Assembly (NCBI RefSeq): GCF_014653155.1
Contig: NZ_BNAF01000002.1
Span: 1-64,000 of the forward strand
Length of the DNA: 64,000 bases
Reading direction: 5' to 3'
DNA from: Sphingobacterium griseoflavum
GTDB taxonomy: Bacteria > Bacteroidota > Bacteroidia > Sphingobacteriales > Sphingobacteriaceae
Shown here: positions 16,525 to 24,423 of the stretch, piece after piece
Numbering within the stretch: the stretch's first letter is position 1
Layout of the letters: each line of letters starts with the position of its first letter
Made by a program: the position numbers and the translations under genes
The notes under the pieces: generated by a model
Seen by the model: only the letters and a program-made list of their open reading frames with translations
The model's database searches: none
What the model was told of the DNA's origin: nothing

Positions 16525-17163
16525 ATGGCAGATATTGTATTATCCTCTTCGGAACTAAGCTACCAATACCCGCAAGGGGTGCTACTCACATTCCCTGATA
16601 TCGTGATAACACGCAACCAGCATAGCCTTTTGCTAGGTGATTCAGGTAAAGGAAAGACCACACTGTTACATTTGCTCGGTGGTTTTTCTGAACCAACAAA
16701 GGGAATAGTAAAACTGATGGGGACAGATCTACATAGCTTTTCGGGCTCTTCATTGGATGCCTATCGCGCCAAACATCTCGGATTTATTTTCCAGGAAGCA
16801 CATTTATTGAAAAATCTTACGGTTGCGCAAAACATTAAGCTGGCTCAGCATCTGGCGAAGCGGCCGGTCGATGAACAAGCGATCTCCGCAGTTCTTGATC
16901 AGCTGCAGCTCGCCGATAAGGCGGAGGCTTTACCGAACCAACTCAGCCGTGGCCAAAAACAACGCGTGGCGATTGCGCGCGCGATCATCAACCGTCCGGC
17001 GCTGTTATTGGCTGATGAGCCCACAGCCTCGTTGGACGATACGAATACCGAAAAGGTACTCAAACTGTTACTTGAAGCAGCCACTACGCACGGTTCTACC
17101 CTCCTCATAGCAACCCATGACAAAAGAATTAAGGATCACTTTGCCCAGGCCTACCAGCTGTAG
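16525..17163 (+). CDS. ABC transporter ATP-binding protein (MacB/LolD-like)
   Basis: The 212-residue ATPase powers the FtsX-type permease encoded 59 bases downstream. Walker A is GDSGKGKTT (about residues 39-47), the Q-loop lies in FIFQEAHLL, the signature is LSRGQKQR (about 137-144; the canonical LSGGQ is changed to LSRGQ, as in several MacB-like ATPases), Walker B is LLADEPTAS and the H-loop is IATHD. It belongs to the small lipoprotein/macrolide-export class that works as a mechanotransmitter rather than a classical importer. With the His-rich permease and the DUF3299 protein it makes a three-gene operon. The signal for this operon, if any, would be in the gene-free stretch upstream. Confidence 0.92.
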   Translation: MADIVLSSSELSYQYPQGVLLTFPDIVITRNQHSLLLGDSGKGKTTLLHLLGGFSEPTKGIVKLMGTDLHSFSGSSLDAYRAKHLGFIFQEAHLLKNLTVAQNIKLAQHLAKRPVDEQAISAVLDQLQLADKAEALPNQLSRGQKQRVAIARAIINRPALLLADEPTASLDDTNTEKVLKLLLEAATTHGSTLLIATHDKRIKDHFAQAYQL

Positions 17164-17222
17164 CGCAAATACGGAATGACTTTAGACTGTAACACGCGCT
17201 AGGCGCCAACAATGACATATTT

Positions 17223-18593
17223 ATGAATACGCTACAACTCGTTTGGAAAAACATAACACAACAGCTGGGATCGACGTTGCTCAGTATATTGCTAACAGCA
17301 TTTGGCGTAGCCATCCTTTGTGTGATTTACATTACCGGTGATGCATTTGAAAAACAATTGACCAACAACAGCAAAAATATTGACCTCGTCGTTGGTGCAA
17401 AAGGCAGTCCTTTACAATTGATTTTAAGTTCGCTTTACCATGTCGACAACCCTACGGGCAACATAGCCCTAGACGAGGCACGTAAGCTCGGCAGCAATCC
17501 TTTTATCGAATTTGCAGTGCCTATATCCCTAGGCGATAATTTTAAGGGACATCGCTTAATCGGAACGGAACCCAGCTATCTAGACCTATACGAATTAAAA
17601 GTGGGAGAAGGTAAGGTATGGAGTAAAGCATTTGAAGCTTTGATAGGAAGCGATGTGGCGAGTAAGCGAGGGCTAAGGATTGGCGATACATTCAATACAG
17701 CACATGGCCTTTCAGCGGATGGGCATGTTCATGACGAGCATCCGTTTCACGTGGTCGGCATCTTGGAAAAATCCAACTCCGTTGTGGATAACCTTATCCT
17801 CTGCAATCTCGAAAGCGTATGGGACGTGCATGGCATTGCTCATGGGGAGGAGAGCCATGATCATGATAAACAGGATCATGCGCACGAACACGACCGCCAC
17901 GCTCATCAGGATCATGAGGGAACTGTGGAAGCACAGGATCACGACGATGAAAGTCATAGTCATGTGCATGGCGGGGACGGTGAAATTGTCGCAGAGAAGC
18001 CCAGCGATGTGTTTATTAAAAGTATTGGTGAAGATATGTTGAATCACCGTGGTGAGGAGGTAACCGCGCTTTTGGTAAAATATGCCTCTCCGGCTGCCAT
18101 GGGTATTATCCCCCGCTTGGTCAATCAGTCTACCGACATGCAGGCCGCATCACCGGCTATTGAAAGCACACGGTTATTTTCACTCTTAGGCGTCGGGCTC
18201 GACTCACTGGCCATTTTGGCCTATGTGATCATGGTTATTGCAGGACTTAGCGTATTTATTAGCTTATATAACGCCTTAAAAGAAAGAAAGTATGATTTAG
18301 CAGTTATGCGCTCTATGGGGGCTTCCCAAACTAAACTATTCGGCTTGGTATTAGTCGAAGGACTAGTGATCACCTGCATTGGTGGACTAGTTGGCTTGCT
18401 GTTTGGTCACTTTTCGCTCTATCTAATCAATCAGCAGGCTAGCGAGAGCGCTGGTTTCATCGAGGCTTTTCGCGTGAATAGCAAAGAATTATTCTTAATT
18501 TTGGCTGCCTGTATTATCGGATTTTTGGCAGCACTGATTCCGGCAGTACGCGCTTATAATACATCTATTTCAACTATTCTATCAGATAAATAA
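17223..18593 (+). CDS. FtsX-like ABC permease with a histidine-rich loop
   Basis: The 456-residue inner-membrane protein has the FtsX/MacB layout: one N-terminal helix (about residues 17-37), a large periplasmic domain, then three C-terminal helices (about 320-450) ending in the typical AALIPAVRAYNTSI. Inside the periplasmic domain, residues about 202-255 form a low-complexity segment with 14 histidines among Asp, Glu and Gln, and a smaller His cluster (DGHVHDEHPFH) precedes it. Such runs bind zinc, nickel or copper. Known proteobacterial clusters combining this ABC type with DUF3299 proteins have been tied to zinc, so a metal-related role is a reasonable inference. It is followed after one base by the DUF3299 gene. 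Confidence 0.9.
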   Translation: MNTLQLVWKNITQQLGSTLLSILLTAFGVAILCVIYITGDAFEKQLTNNSKNIDLVVGAKGSPLQLILSSLYHVDNPTGNIALDEARKLGSNPFIEFAVPISLGDNFKGHRLIGTEPSYLDLYELKVGEGKVWSKAFEALIGSDVASKRGLRIGDTFNTAHGLSADGHVHDEHPFHVVGILEKSNSVVDNLILCNLESVWDVHGIAHGEESHDHDKQDHAHEHDRHAHQDHEGTVEAQDHDDESHSHVHGGDGEIVAEKPSDVFIKSIGEDMLNHRGEEVTALLVKYASPAAMGIIPRLVNQSTDMQAASPAIESTRLFSLLGVGLDSLAILAYVIMVIAGLSVFISLYNALKERKYDLAVMRSMGASQTKLFGLVLVEGLVITCIGGLVGLLFGHFSLYLINQQASESAGFIEAFRVNSKELFLILAACIIGFLAALIPAVRAYNTSISTILSDK

Positions 18594-18594
18594 C

Positions 18595-19077
18595 ATGAAA
18601 CAGTTAATCATATTTCTACTCGTCAGTTTTTCAAGCCTACCTTTTGCACAAGCACAAGTCGGTCAATTTCCTGAAATGAACGTACCCGACCATACGCCTA
18701 TGATGAATAGCACATGGGAGGCCATTGATAAGATGATGTACAAAGTAACTTACGAAGGTAACAAAAAGGTATATACACCCACCTATCCGCCAGCATTGAA
18801 GGCGTTGGAACACAAAACGGTTGAATTACCTGGTTATTTGGTCCCGTTGACCAGCGGCCGTTCGCATAAAAAATTCATGCTTTCTGTGCTTCCCGTGATG
18901 CAGTGTATGTTCTGCGGATCCAATGGAATCCCACCGATGGTCGAGATCTTTTTGAAAGATGGCTCGGTCTTGTTTACGGAAGAACCGATCAAAATTAAGG
19001 GTAAAATGAAGTTCAATCCAGAGCCTTTAAAAGGAAATGCTGAAATACAAATTGTGGATGCGGTCGTGATCAAGTAA
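18595..19077 (+). CDS. DUF3299-like secreted protein
   Basis: The 160-residue protein has a Sec signal peptide (to AQA near residue 20) and a compact domain with the DUF3299-like core: VELPGYLVPL, then FMLSVLPVMQCMFCGSNGIPP and a C-terminal IKIKGKMKFN strand. The paired cysteines in QCMFCG could bind metal or form a disulfide. It starts one base after the permease stop codon, so translation is probably coupled. Its role is presumably to serve the ABC system in the periplasm, as a substrate-binding or sensing part; this is inference from context. It is convergent with rsmE, and I see no clear terminator in the 35 bases between them. Confidence 0.75.
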   Translation: MKQLIIFLLVSFSSLPFAQAQVGQFPEMNVPDHTPMMNSTWEAIDKMMYKVTYEGNKKVYTPTYPPALKALEHKTVELPGYLVPLTSGRSHKKFMLSVLPVMQCMFCGSNGIPPMVEIFLKDGSVLFTEEPIKIKGKMKFNPEPLKGNAEIQIVDAVVIK

Positions 19078-19112
19078 GCGGGGGTATAGCACATTCACGT
19101 AGCGCTAATTGT

Positions 19113-19832
19113 TTAGGACCTGTTCAGCAAGGCTATCTCTATACAGCTACTTAGTGCTGCTGTCTCTGTCCGCAGGCGGCTACGACCAAGTGACACCGGT
19201 TGAAAGCCATGTTCAATAGCCTGATTGATCTCCTTTTCGGAAAAATCACCTTCCGGGCCGATCAATACCAAATAGTTTCCCGCAGGCCTGCATACATCAT
19301 TTAAATACATTTTCTCGCCATCTGCGCAATGCGCGATGCAAGTTACCACGTCTGGACGGCCACGTTGTTCCTTCAAAAACTGGGTAAAGGATACCGCTGG
19401 ATTTATGGCGGGTAAATATGCTTTTAAAGATTGTTTCATCGCCGAAACAGTGACTTTCCCCAATCGATCAAGCTTTACTTCTTTTCGTTCGGAATGGTCG
19501 CAGATGATTGGTGTGATCTCTTGAACTCCTACTTCCGTAGCTTTCTCCAAAAACCACTCCGTCCGATCGTTGTTCTTGGTCGGTGCAATAGCGACATGTA
19601 AATGATAGGAAGGTTTCTCATACGACTGCACCACCTGTTCGATCACGAGCGTGGTTCTTTTAGGATGTGGTTCTAGGATCTTTGCTGTATACCAGCCTCC
19701 CAAACCATCCACCAGATATACGGTGTCACCTTCCTGAAGTCGCAGCACACGAACAGCATGTTTGCTTTCCTCTTCGTTCAATACAAAGTTTAGATGTTGA
19801 GGCGCTAATGATGGTGTATAAAACAAATGCAT
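19113..19832 (-). CDS. rsmE: 16S rRNA (uracil1498-N3)-methyltransferase
   Basis: The 239-residue SPOUT enzyme methylates U1498 in the 30S decoding centre. The N-terminal PUA-like domain contains the motif NEEESKHAVRVLRLQEGD. The C-terminal knot has IAPTKNNDRTEWFLEKATEVGV, then LIGPEGDFSEKEI and LGRSRLRTETAALS, all hallmarks of RsmE. It starts three bases after the CorC-type gene ends and is the last gene of a cluster reading CorC, pyrophosphatase and DedA further upstream. Nothing unusual was seen. Confidence 0.96.
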   Translation of the reverse strand: MHLFYTPSLAPQHLNFVLNEEESKHAVRVLRLQEGDTVYLVDGLGGWYTAKILEPHPKRTTLVIEQVVQSYEKPSYHLHVAIAPTKNNDRTEWFLEKATEVGVQEITPIICDHSERKEVKLDRLGKVTVSAMKQSLKAYLPAINPAVSFTQFLKEQRGRPDVVTCIAHCADGEKMYLNDVCRPAGNYLVLIGPEGDFSEKEINQAIEHGFQPVSLGRSRLRTETAALSSCIEIALLNRS

Positions 19833-19835
19833 ATG

Positions 19836-21152
19836 CTAGTCTTCGTCGATGTCGTCGTTCGGCGTTTCGACAAGATCAAGTTTCACAAATTCAATGTTTT
19901 GCTGTGTCTTTTTAATAATGGTGATTGCATAACCCTCCACTTCTTTTACTTCGCCGACATCGGGAATTTTTTCGAAGAAATGGCTAACGAGACCCGCGAT
20001 AGTATCGTAGTCAGAACTCTCTGGCAGTTCCAATGGCAAATAGCCATTAGCATCATGCACATTTGCGCCAGCATCAACCATATATTCTGTTTCTGAAATA
20101 CGCTCTACAACGGGCGTTTCTTCATCATACTCATCCTGTATTTCGCCTACCAGCTCTTCCACAATGTCTTCCAACGTCACCATGCCTGCTGTACCACCAA
20201 ATTCATCCAGCACGATGGCAATTTGAATCCGCTTCAGTTGAAATTCAGTCATCAAATCGTTAATCTTCTTTGTTTCTGGAATGAAGTAGGGCTTACGCAT
20301 AATATTTTTTAATACGACTTCTTTCCCCTTAACGATAATGGGCAAGATGTCTTTCGTATGGACGATGCCGACAATCTGATCTATGTTATCATCGTAGATC
20401 GGGATACGGGAATACCCTTCCTCTGTTACGGTAGCAATAAATTCATCTGCAGAATCGAGCATATCGACCGCTACGATCTTCGTACGTGGAACCATGATAT
20501 TCTTCACAATCCTTTCGTTAAAATCGAACACGTTTTTAATCAACTCATGCTCGGCGTTGTTCAGGGCTCCGCTCTCTTTCCCTTTTTCCAACAAATACTG
20601 CAGTTCTTCCGAGGAGTGGCTAGCTTCATGTCCGTGCACGTCTACACCAATCAGGCGCAATAGGAAATTGGCAAATCCATTCAGCAACCATATGATAGGG
20701 CGGAAGATAAAATAGAAAAATTGTAAAGGAGCCGCGATACGCATGGTTGTAGCGACAGGACGCTGTATCGCTATGGATTTAGGTGCCAGCTCGCCGAATA
20801 CAATATGTAAGAAGGTGATGATACTGAATGCTAACACATGGCCTAGGTTTTTGGCAATAGGTCCACTCAGCTCGACATTGAAAATACCAAATATCTTATG
20901 GACGATCTCGGTCATTACCGCTTCTCCTACCCATCCTAGCGCAAGAGAAGCCAAAGTAATTCCCAGTTGTGTCGCTGCAAGGTAACCATCGAGATGTTCC
21001 GTAATATTTTTGGCAATCTTTGCCACTTTGCTACCGGATTTTGCCTGCAGTTCAATTTGCGAAGCTCTTACCTTCACAATGGCGAATTCTGCTGCTACAA
21101 AAAAGCCATTAGCTAATACCAAAAATATTGTCCAGAAAACGTCGACGGCCAT
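19836..21152 (-). CDS. CNNM/CorC-type membrane protein (DUF21-CBS-CorC_HlyC)
   Basis: The 438-residue protein has an N-terminal DUF21 (CNNM) membrane domain with about four helices (residues 1-190, including the AIVKVRASQIE region). A pair of CBS domains follows (about 200-335; MVPRTKIVAVD...IPIYDDNID..GIVHTKDIL), then a C-terminal CorC_HlyC domain with the EFGGTAGMVTLEDIVEELVGEI motif. The family is annotated as hemolysin or magnesium/cobalt efflux; recent work on relatives supports Mg2+ transport. The older hemolysin name is misleading. It lies 8 bases after the pyrophosphatase gene and 3 before rsmE, so it belongs to the same operon. Confidence 0.93.
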   Translation of the reverse strand: MAVDVFWTIFLVLANGFFVAAEFAIVKVRASQIELQAKSGSKVAKIAKNITEHLDGYLAATQLGITLASLALGWVGEAVMTEIVHKIFGIFNVELSGPIAKNLGHVLAFSIITFLHIVFGELAPKSIAIQRPVATTMRIAAPLQFFYFIFRPIIWLLNGFANFLLRLIGVDVHGHEASHSSEELQYLLEKGKESGALNNAEHELIKNVFDFNERIVKNIMVPRTKIVAVDMLDSADEFIATVTEEGYSRIPIYDDNIDQIVGIVHTKDILPIIVKGKEVVLKNIMRKPYFIPETKKINDLMTEFQLKRIQIAIVLDEFGGTAGMVTLEDIVEELVGEIQDEYDEETPVVERISETEYMVDAGANVHDANGYLPLELPESSDYDTIAGLVSHFFEKIPDVGEVKEVEGYAITIIKKTQQNIEFVKLDLVETPNDDIDED

Positions 21153-21160
21153 GCTAGAAT

Positions 21161-21703
21161 CTATTTATTACCAAATTCTTTGTTGTACAACGCGATACTT
21201 TCCAACAAGATTTCCTGAGCCCGTTCGCGACCATGCAATCCCTCTACCTGCACAGACTTTTTCTCCAACGCCTTGTAGCTCTCAAAAAACTGTACGATTT
21301 CTTTCATAACGTGTGGTGCCAATTGCTCAATGTCTGTGATATAGCTATAAATGGGATCATTTTTTGCAACCGCGATGATCTTGTCATCTTGTTCGCCACC
21401 ATCCACCATGTTCATCACGCCGATGACCTTCGCTTCGACCAATGTCAATGGCAAAATATCAACCGAACAGATGACCAAAATATCCAGTGGATCTTTATCA
21501 TCGCAATAGGTTTGCGGAATAAATCCGTAATTTGCTGGATATACGACCGAAGAACTTAACACGCGATCCAACAAAAGTAATCCGGTATCTTTATCTAACT
21601 CGTACTTTCCTTTAGAACCATTTGTAATTTCAATAACCGCATTGACGGAATTTGGCAAGTCGCTACCGGGAGCTATCTGATGCCAAGGATGTGTTTTACT
21701 CAT
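21161..21703 (-). CDS. ppa: inorganic pyrophosphatase, family I
   Basis: The 180-residue cytoplasmic enzyme hydrolyses pyrophosphate to drive biosynthesis. The family I signature is DDKDPLDILV (with metal-binding Asp residues), preceded by YPANYGFIPQT and followed by GVMNMVDGGEQDDKIIAV. The N-terminus (HPWHQIAPGSDLPNSVNAVIEI) is typical. The length agrees with bacterial homohexameric enzymes. It sits 6 bases after the DedA gene and 8 before the CorC-type gene; both neighbouring products are membrane proteins, and Mg2+ is the cofactor of this enzyme, which fits the grouping with a Mg-type CorC protein. Confidence 0.97.
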   Translation of the reverse strand: MSKTHPWHQIAPGSDLPNSVNAVIEITNGSKGKYELDKDTGLLLLDRVLSSSVVYPANYGFIPQTYCDDKDPLDILVICSVDILPLTLVEAKVIGVMNMVDGGEQDDKIIAVAKNDPIYSYITDIEQLAPHVMKEIVQFFESYKALEKKSVQVEGLHGRERAQEILLESIALYNKEFGNK

Positions 21704-21709
21704 TAATTA

Positions 21710-22357
21710 TTATGACTGTTTTGTTTGTTTTCTACTTTTCAACCATCTTTTCAGCAATGCAATAGCTATAGGTAAAAATGCTATAACAATTAAACCGACG
21801 ATGATATATTCGACGTAGTTTATTATCGATGGAAATTTGACTCCGAGAAAATAACCCGTAAGGGTCAACAAAGAAGCCCATAAAAACGCTCCAATAATAT
21901 TGTAGAGGACAAATTTCCTAAAGTTTAGTTTAACTACTCCGGCAAATATAGGTGCAAATGTACGAATAATAGGAACAAAGCGTCCAATAACAAGCGCTGT
22001 TCCCCCATATTTCTGATAAAATTCTTCGGCCATAATTACATATTTGCGTTTGAACAGGAAGGAATCCTTTCGTTTGAAAAGCATCGGACCTGTTCGATAC
22101 CCGAACCAATATCCTGCGAAATTACCAAGAATACCTGCGGCAAGAATGCCCAAGTACATCGTGGTGATATCGACATCTATCTTCCCAAGCGCACAAAATA
22201 GACCGGCCAAAAACAACAGGTAATCGCCGGGCAGAAAAAAGCCAAAGAAAAGTCCCGTTTCCGCAAAGACAATCAATACAACAATGTAGAACCCACCATG
22301 GCTCAATAGATACTCGGGATCCATCAATTGCTGAAAGGACAGCCACAAATCTTGCAT
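21710..22357 (-). CDS. DedA-family membrane protein
   Basis: The 215-residue inner-membrane protein has several hydrophobic helices and the SNARE-associated/VTT core: FAETGLFFGFFLPGDYLL near residues 31-48 with the conserved acidic residue and Pro-Gly-Asp, then GRFVPIIRTFAPIFAGV near 122-138 with the essential arginines. DedA proteins flip lipids such as undecaprenyl phosphate or phospholipids and affect membrane potential. The basic tail (LKRWLKSRKQTK) is cytoplasmic. It begins the tight DedA-ppa-CorC-rsmE series. The HIT gene lies 52 bases upstream with a hairpin in between. Confidence 0.93.
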   Translation of the reverse strand: MQDLWLSFQQLMDPEYLLSHGGFYIVVLIVFAETGLFFGFFLPGDYLLFLAGLFCALGKIDVDITTMYLGILAAGILGNFAGYWFGYRTGPMLFKRKDSFLFKRKYVIMAEEFYQKYGGTALVIGRFVPIIRTFAPIFAGVVKLNFRKFVLYNIIGAFLWASLLTLTGYFLGVKFPSIINYVEYIIVGLIVIAFLPIAIALLKRWLKSRKQTKQS

Positions 22358-22371
22358 ACGTTATAGTTAAG

Positions 22372-22391
22372 GAGCGGCCGAGAGACCGCTC
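22372..22391 (-). other. intercistronic hairpin between HIT and DedA genes
   Basis: GAGCGG, an 8-base loop and CCGCTC form a GC-rich stem between the HIT stop and the DedA start. No T-run follows on the minus strand, so it is more likely an mRNA-processing or stability element than a full terminator. Confidence 0.35.
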
Positions 22392-22409
22392 TTATCATTC
22401 TTATACCCG

Positions 22410-22832
22410 TTATTGATTTTTACCAGCATTCGTCACTTCAGAAATAGCCTCGCGTATCTGCTCGGCAATTTGTGTCATCTCTTCCTCGACCAGTTCCAAC
22501 TTAGGACGGCCAAAATTCATATCGTCGACCTGATTTAAAGGTATCAAGTGAATATGCGCATGTGCCACCTCCAAACCCACGACAGCTACTCCAACTTTCC
22601 GACATGGGAAAACACGCTTTATACCTTGCGCAACGATCTTCGCAAATACCCACATGCCCATATACTCATCGTCGTGAATATCAAAAATGTAATCTGTTTC
22701 CTTTTTTGGAATGACCAACACATGGCCGTGGGTTAAAGGACGTACGTCCAAAAAAGCTAGATAATCGTTGCTTTCAGCTACTTTGTACGCTGGAATCTCA
22801 CCGGAAACTATCTTTGAAAAAATCGTTGACAT
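22410..22832 (-). CDS. HIT-family (histidine triad) hydrolase
   Basis: The 140-residue cytoplasmic protein has the HIT fold. It starts TIFSKIVSGEIPAYKV and has the catalytic triad motif HAHIHLIPL near residue 93 (H-x-H-x-H, the second and third strongly conserved). HIT proteins of the HinT branch hydrolyse nucleoside phosphoramidates and acyl-AMP. The C-terminus (LELVEEEMTQIAEQIREAI) is a helix typical of the Bacteroidota subgroup. It may head the cluster that continues with DedA, ppa, CorC and rsmE, though the 52-base gap with a hairpin could allow separate control. Confidence 0.93.
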   Translation of the reverse strand: MSTIFSKIVSGEIPAYKVAESNDYLAFLDVRPLTHGHVLVIPKKETDYIFDIHDDEYMGMWVFAKIVAQGIKRVFPCRKVGVAVVGLEVAHAHIHLIPLNQVDDMNFGRPKLELVEEEMTQIAEQIREAISEVTNAGKNQ

Positions 22833-23033
22833 ATCTTATCTTCATTTAAGAATCACAAACAAACTTAGATAAATTTGCAATCATATGCAATTATAATCGC
22901 GCCGAATATCGCTGTACGTATCGCCCACTAAGGCTGTTTCGACGTACAAAACCAAAACATAAAGAACTTTTACTATTTACTATTGGAAGGCCTCGAGATC
23001 AATAGCTCCTCGATACGTATCCAAAAGAAACAA

Positions 23034-23063
23034 AAAGACGGCTGTACATCTACAACCGTCTTT
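23034..23063 (-). terminator. Rho-independent terminator of greA
   Basis: AAAGACGG and CCGTCTTT form an 8-bp stem, with TGTA/TACA able to extend it inside the loop. On the minus strand the stem is followed by five T. It lies 60 bases past the greA stop codon. Confidence 0.75.
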
Positions 23064-23122
23064 GCAATATTTGTACAGTATGTGCGGCTATGGCAATACC
23101 GCACATAACCTTTACATCTGTT

Positions 23123-23596
23123 TTACCGCGATATCTCGAGTATTTCGAATTCCATCACCCCTGCTGGCGCTTCTACCTGGGCAACTTCTCCAACCGATTT
23201 ACCTAAAAGTCCCTGCGCAATTGGCGACTTGACAGATATCTTACCTGATTTCAGATCCGCTTCGGTCTCCGAAACCAACTGATAGGTCATGACAGCGTTA
23301 TTCTTCTTGTTCTTGATCTTGACGTAAGACAAAGCTAGTACCTTGGAAGTGTCCAAGGTTGACTCGTCTATCAGACGCGCACTCGCCAACACTTCCTCCA
23401 ATTTCGCAATCCTAGTTTCATGTAGACCTTGCGCCTCCTTAGCCGCGTCATACTCTGCATTTTCGGATAAATCTCCCTTATCCCGCGCTTCGGCTATCGC
23501 TTTAGCAATATTCGCTCTACCTTCTGTTTTCAACTGCTGCAACTCTTGTTTCAGCTTGTCCAATCCATCTTGGGTGTAATACGTTACTTCTGCCAT
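23123..23596 (-). CDS. greA: transcription elongation factor GreA
   Basis: The 157-residue factor binds the secondary channel of RNA polymerase and stimulates cleavage of backtracked RNA. The N-terminal coiled coil (residues about 8-75) contains the tip acidic residues in ARDKGDLSENAEYDAAKEAQ, with the D..E pair needed for cleavage. The C-terminal FKBP-like domain ends with SPIAQGLLGKSVGEVAQVEAPAG. Length is standard. It is monocistronic, preceded by the terminator of the two-component operon and followed by its own. A weak -7 candidate (TATCTTAG) lies about 90 bases upstream. Confidence 0.97.
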   Translation of the reverse strand: MAEVTYYTQDGLDKLKQELQQLKTEGRANIAKAIAEARDKGDLSENAEYDAAKEAQGLHETRIAKLEEVLASARLIDESTLDTSKVLALSYVKIKNKKNNAVMTYQLVSETEADLKSGKISVKSPIAQGLLGKSVGEVAQVEAPAGVMEFEILEISR

Positions 23597-23615
23597 TTTA
23601 TATGTATCAAAAAAT

Positions 23616-23667
23616 CAAAAAAAAAGACAAGACCATACCATCCTTCGTCAGGACAACATGGTCTTGT
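23616..23667 (-). terminator. Rho-independent terminator of the peptidase-like/kinase/regulator operon
   Basis: ACAAGACCAT and ATGGTCTTGT (23627-23636 and 23658-23667) form a perfect 10-bp stem, followed on the minus strand by nine or more T. It is about 50 bases past the stop of the response regulator and closes the three-gene operon that starts at 27993. Confidence 0.9.
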
Positions 23668-23715
23668 ACCTTGTTTGCTAAGATAGCAAGCAACAATCAT
23701 AAAAGCAAATTCTTT

Positions 23716-24414
23716 TTATTCTTCCTCTTCGCTATCGACAAATTTATACCCTAAACCACGCACGGTTTGCAAATAGTGCGGCTTATCAGGGTTTGTTTCG
23801 ATTTTTTTGCGCAACCGTACGACATGCATATCCAAGGTACGCGTATTTACATTGGAGCTGTAACCCCAAACAACCTCCATCAATTGTTCTCGGGTAATCT
23901 CCTGCCCTACATTTTGCAAAAAATACAGCAGAATTCTATTCTCCAAGATGGTTAATTCAATCTTACGACCGTCCCGCACCAAAGAATGGATATTCGGGTG
24001 ATGTTCGGTATTCCCGAACGAATAGATATCGTTGTTCTTCGGCAAGAAGAACCGCACCTTGTTTTCGATCATAGCCACCAGCACATCCATATTGAATGGC
24101 TTCGTAATGTAATCGGTGACACCGTAACTATACGCGTCGATCTTATCGACATCTTGTGACTTTGCGGTCATCATAATAATGATGTTGTCAAAGCCCGAAT
24201 TCCGGACGGACTCACAAACTTCGATCCCTTCTTTACCAGGGAGCATCCAGTCCAGTAGTACGACAGCAGGTTTCTGCTGTGTAATAAGCTCTTCGGCTTC
24301 CGTACCGTTTCCGGTTTGGATAACTTTATAACCTTCCGTTTGCAAACGATGGGCAACTAAAAAACGAAGATTTTCATCGTCCTCGACTACCGCTATAGTG
24401 ATATCTTTACTCAT
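23716..24414 (-). CDS. OmpR-family response regulator, RprY-like
   Basis: This 232-residue transcription factor is the output partner of the kinase encoded just upstream (9-base gap). The receiver domain has Asp12-Asp13, phospho-acceptor Asp55 in LLDWMLPG, Thr83 and Lys105. The winged helix (about 130-228) contains the NTRTLDMHVVRLRKKI recognition region and the VRGLGYKF ending. It is related to the Bacteroides RprY regulator by sequence character and by gene order with its kinase. Targets cannot be read from the window. It is the last gene of an operon that starts with the peptidase-like lipoprotein. Confidence 0.93.
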   Translation of the reverse strand: MSKDITIAVVEDDENLRFLVAHRLQTEGYKVIQTGNGTEAEELITQQKPAVVLLDWMLPGKEGIEVCESVRNSGFDNIIIMMTAKSQDVDKIDAYSYGVTDYITKPFNMDVLVAMIENKVRFFLPKNNDIYSFGNTEHHPNIHSLVRDGRKIELTILENRILLYFLQNVGQEITREQLMEVVWGYSSNVNTRTLDMHVVRLRKKIETNPDKPHYLQTVRGLGYKFVDSEEEE

Positions 24415-24423
24415 AATGATTAC

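Noticed and set aside
16299..16598. 99-codon ORF upstream of and overlapping the ABC ATPase
   Set aside because: Overlaps the ABC gene out of frame, with Cys/His-rich composition typical of non-coding translation and no recognisable motif.
17680..18047. Met/His-rich ORFs on both strands over the histidine-rich loop
   Set aside because: They are shadows of the repetitive CAT/CAC codons of the permease.
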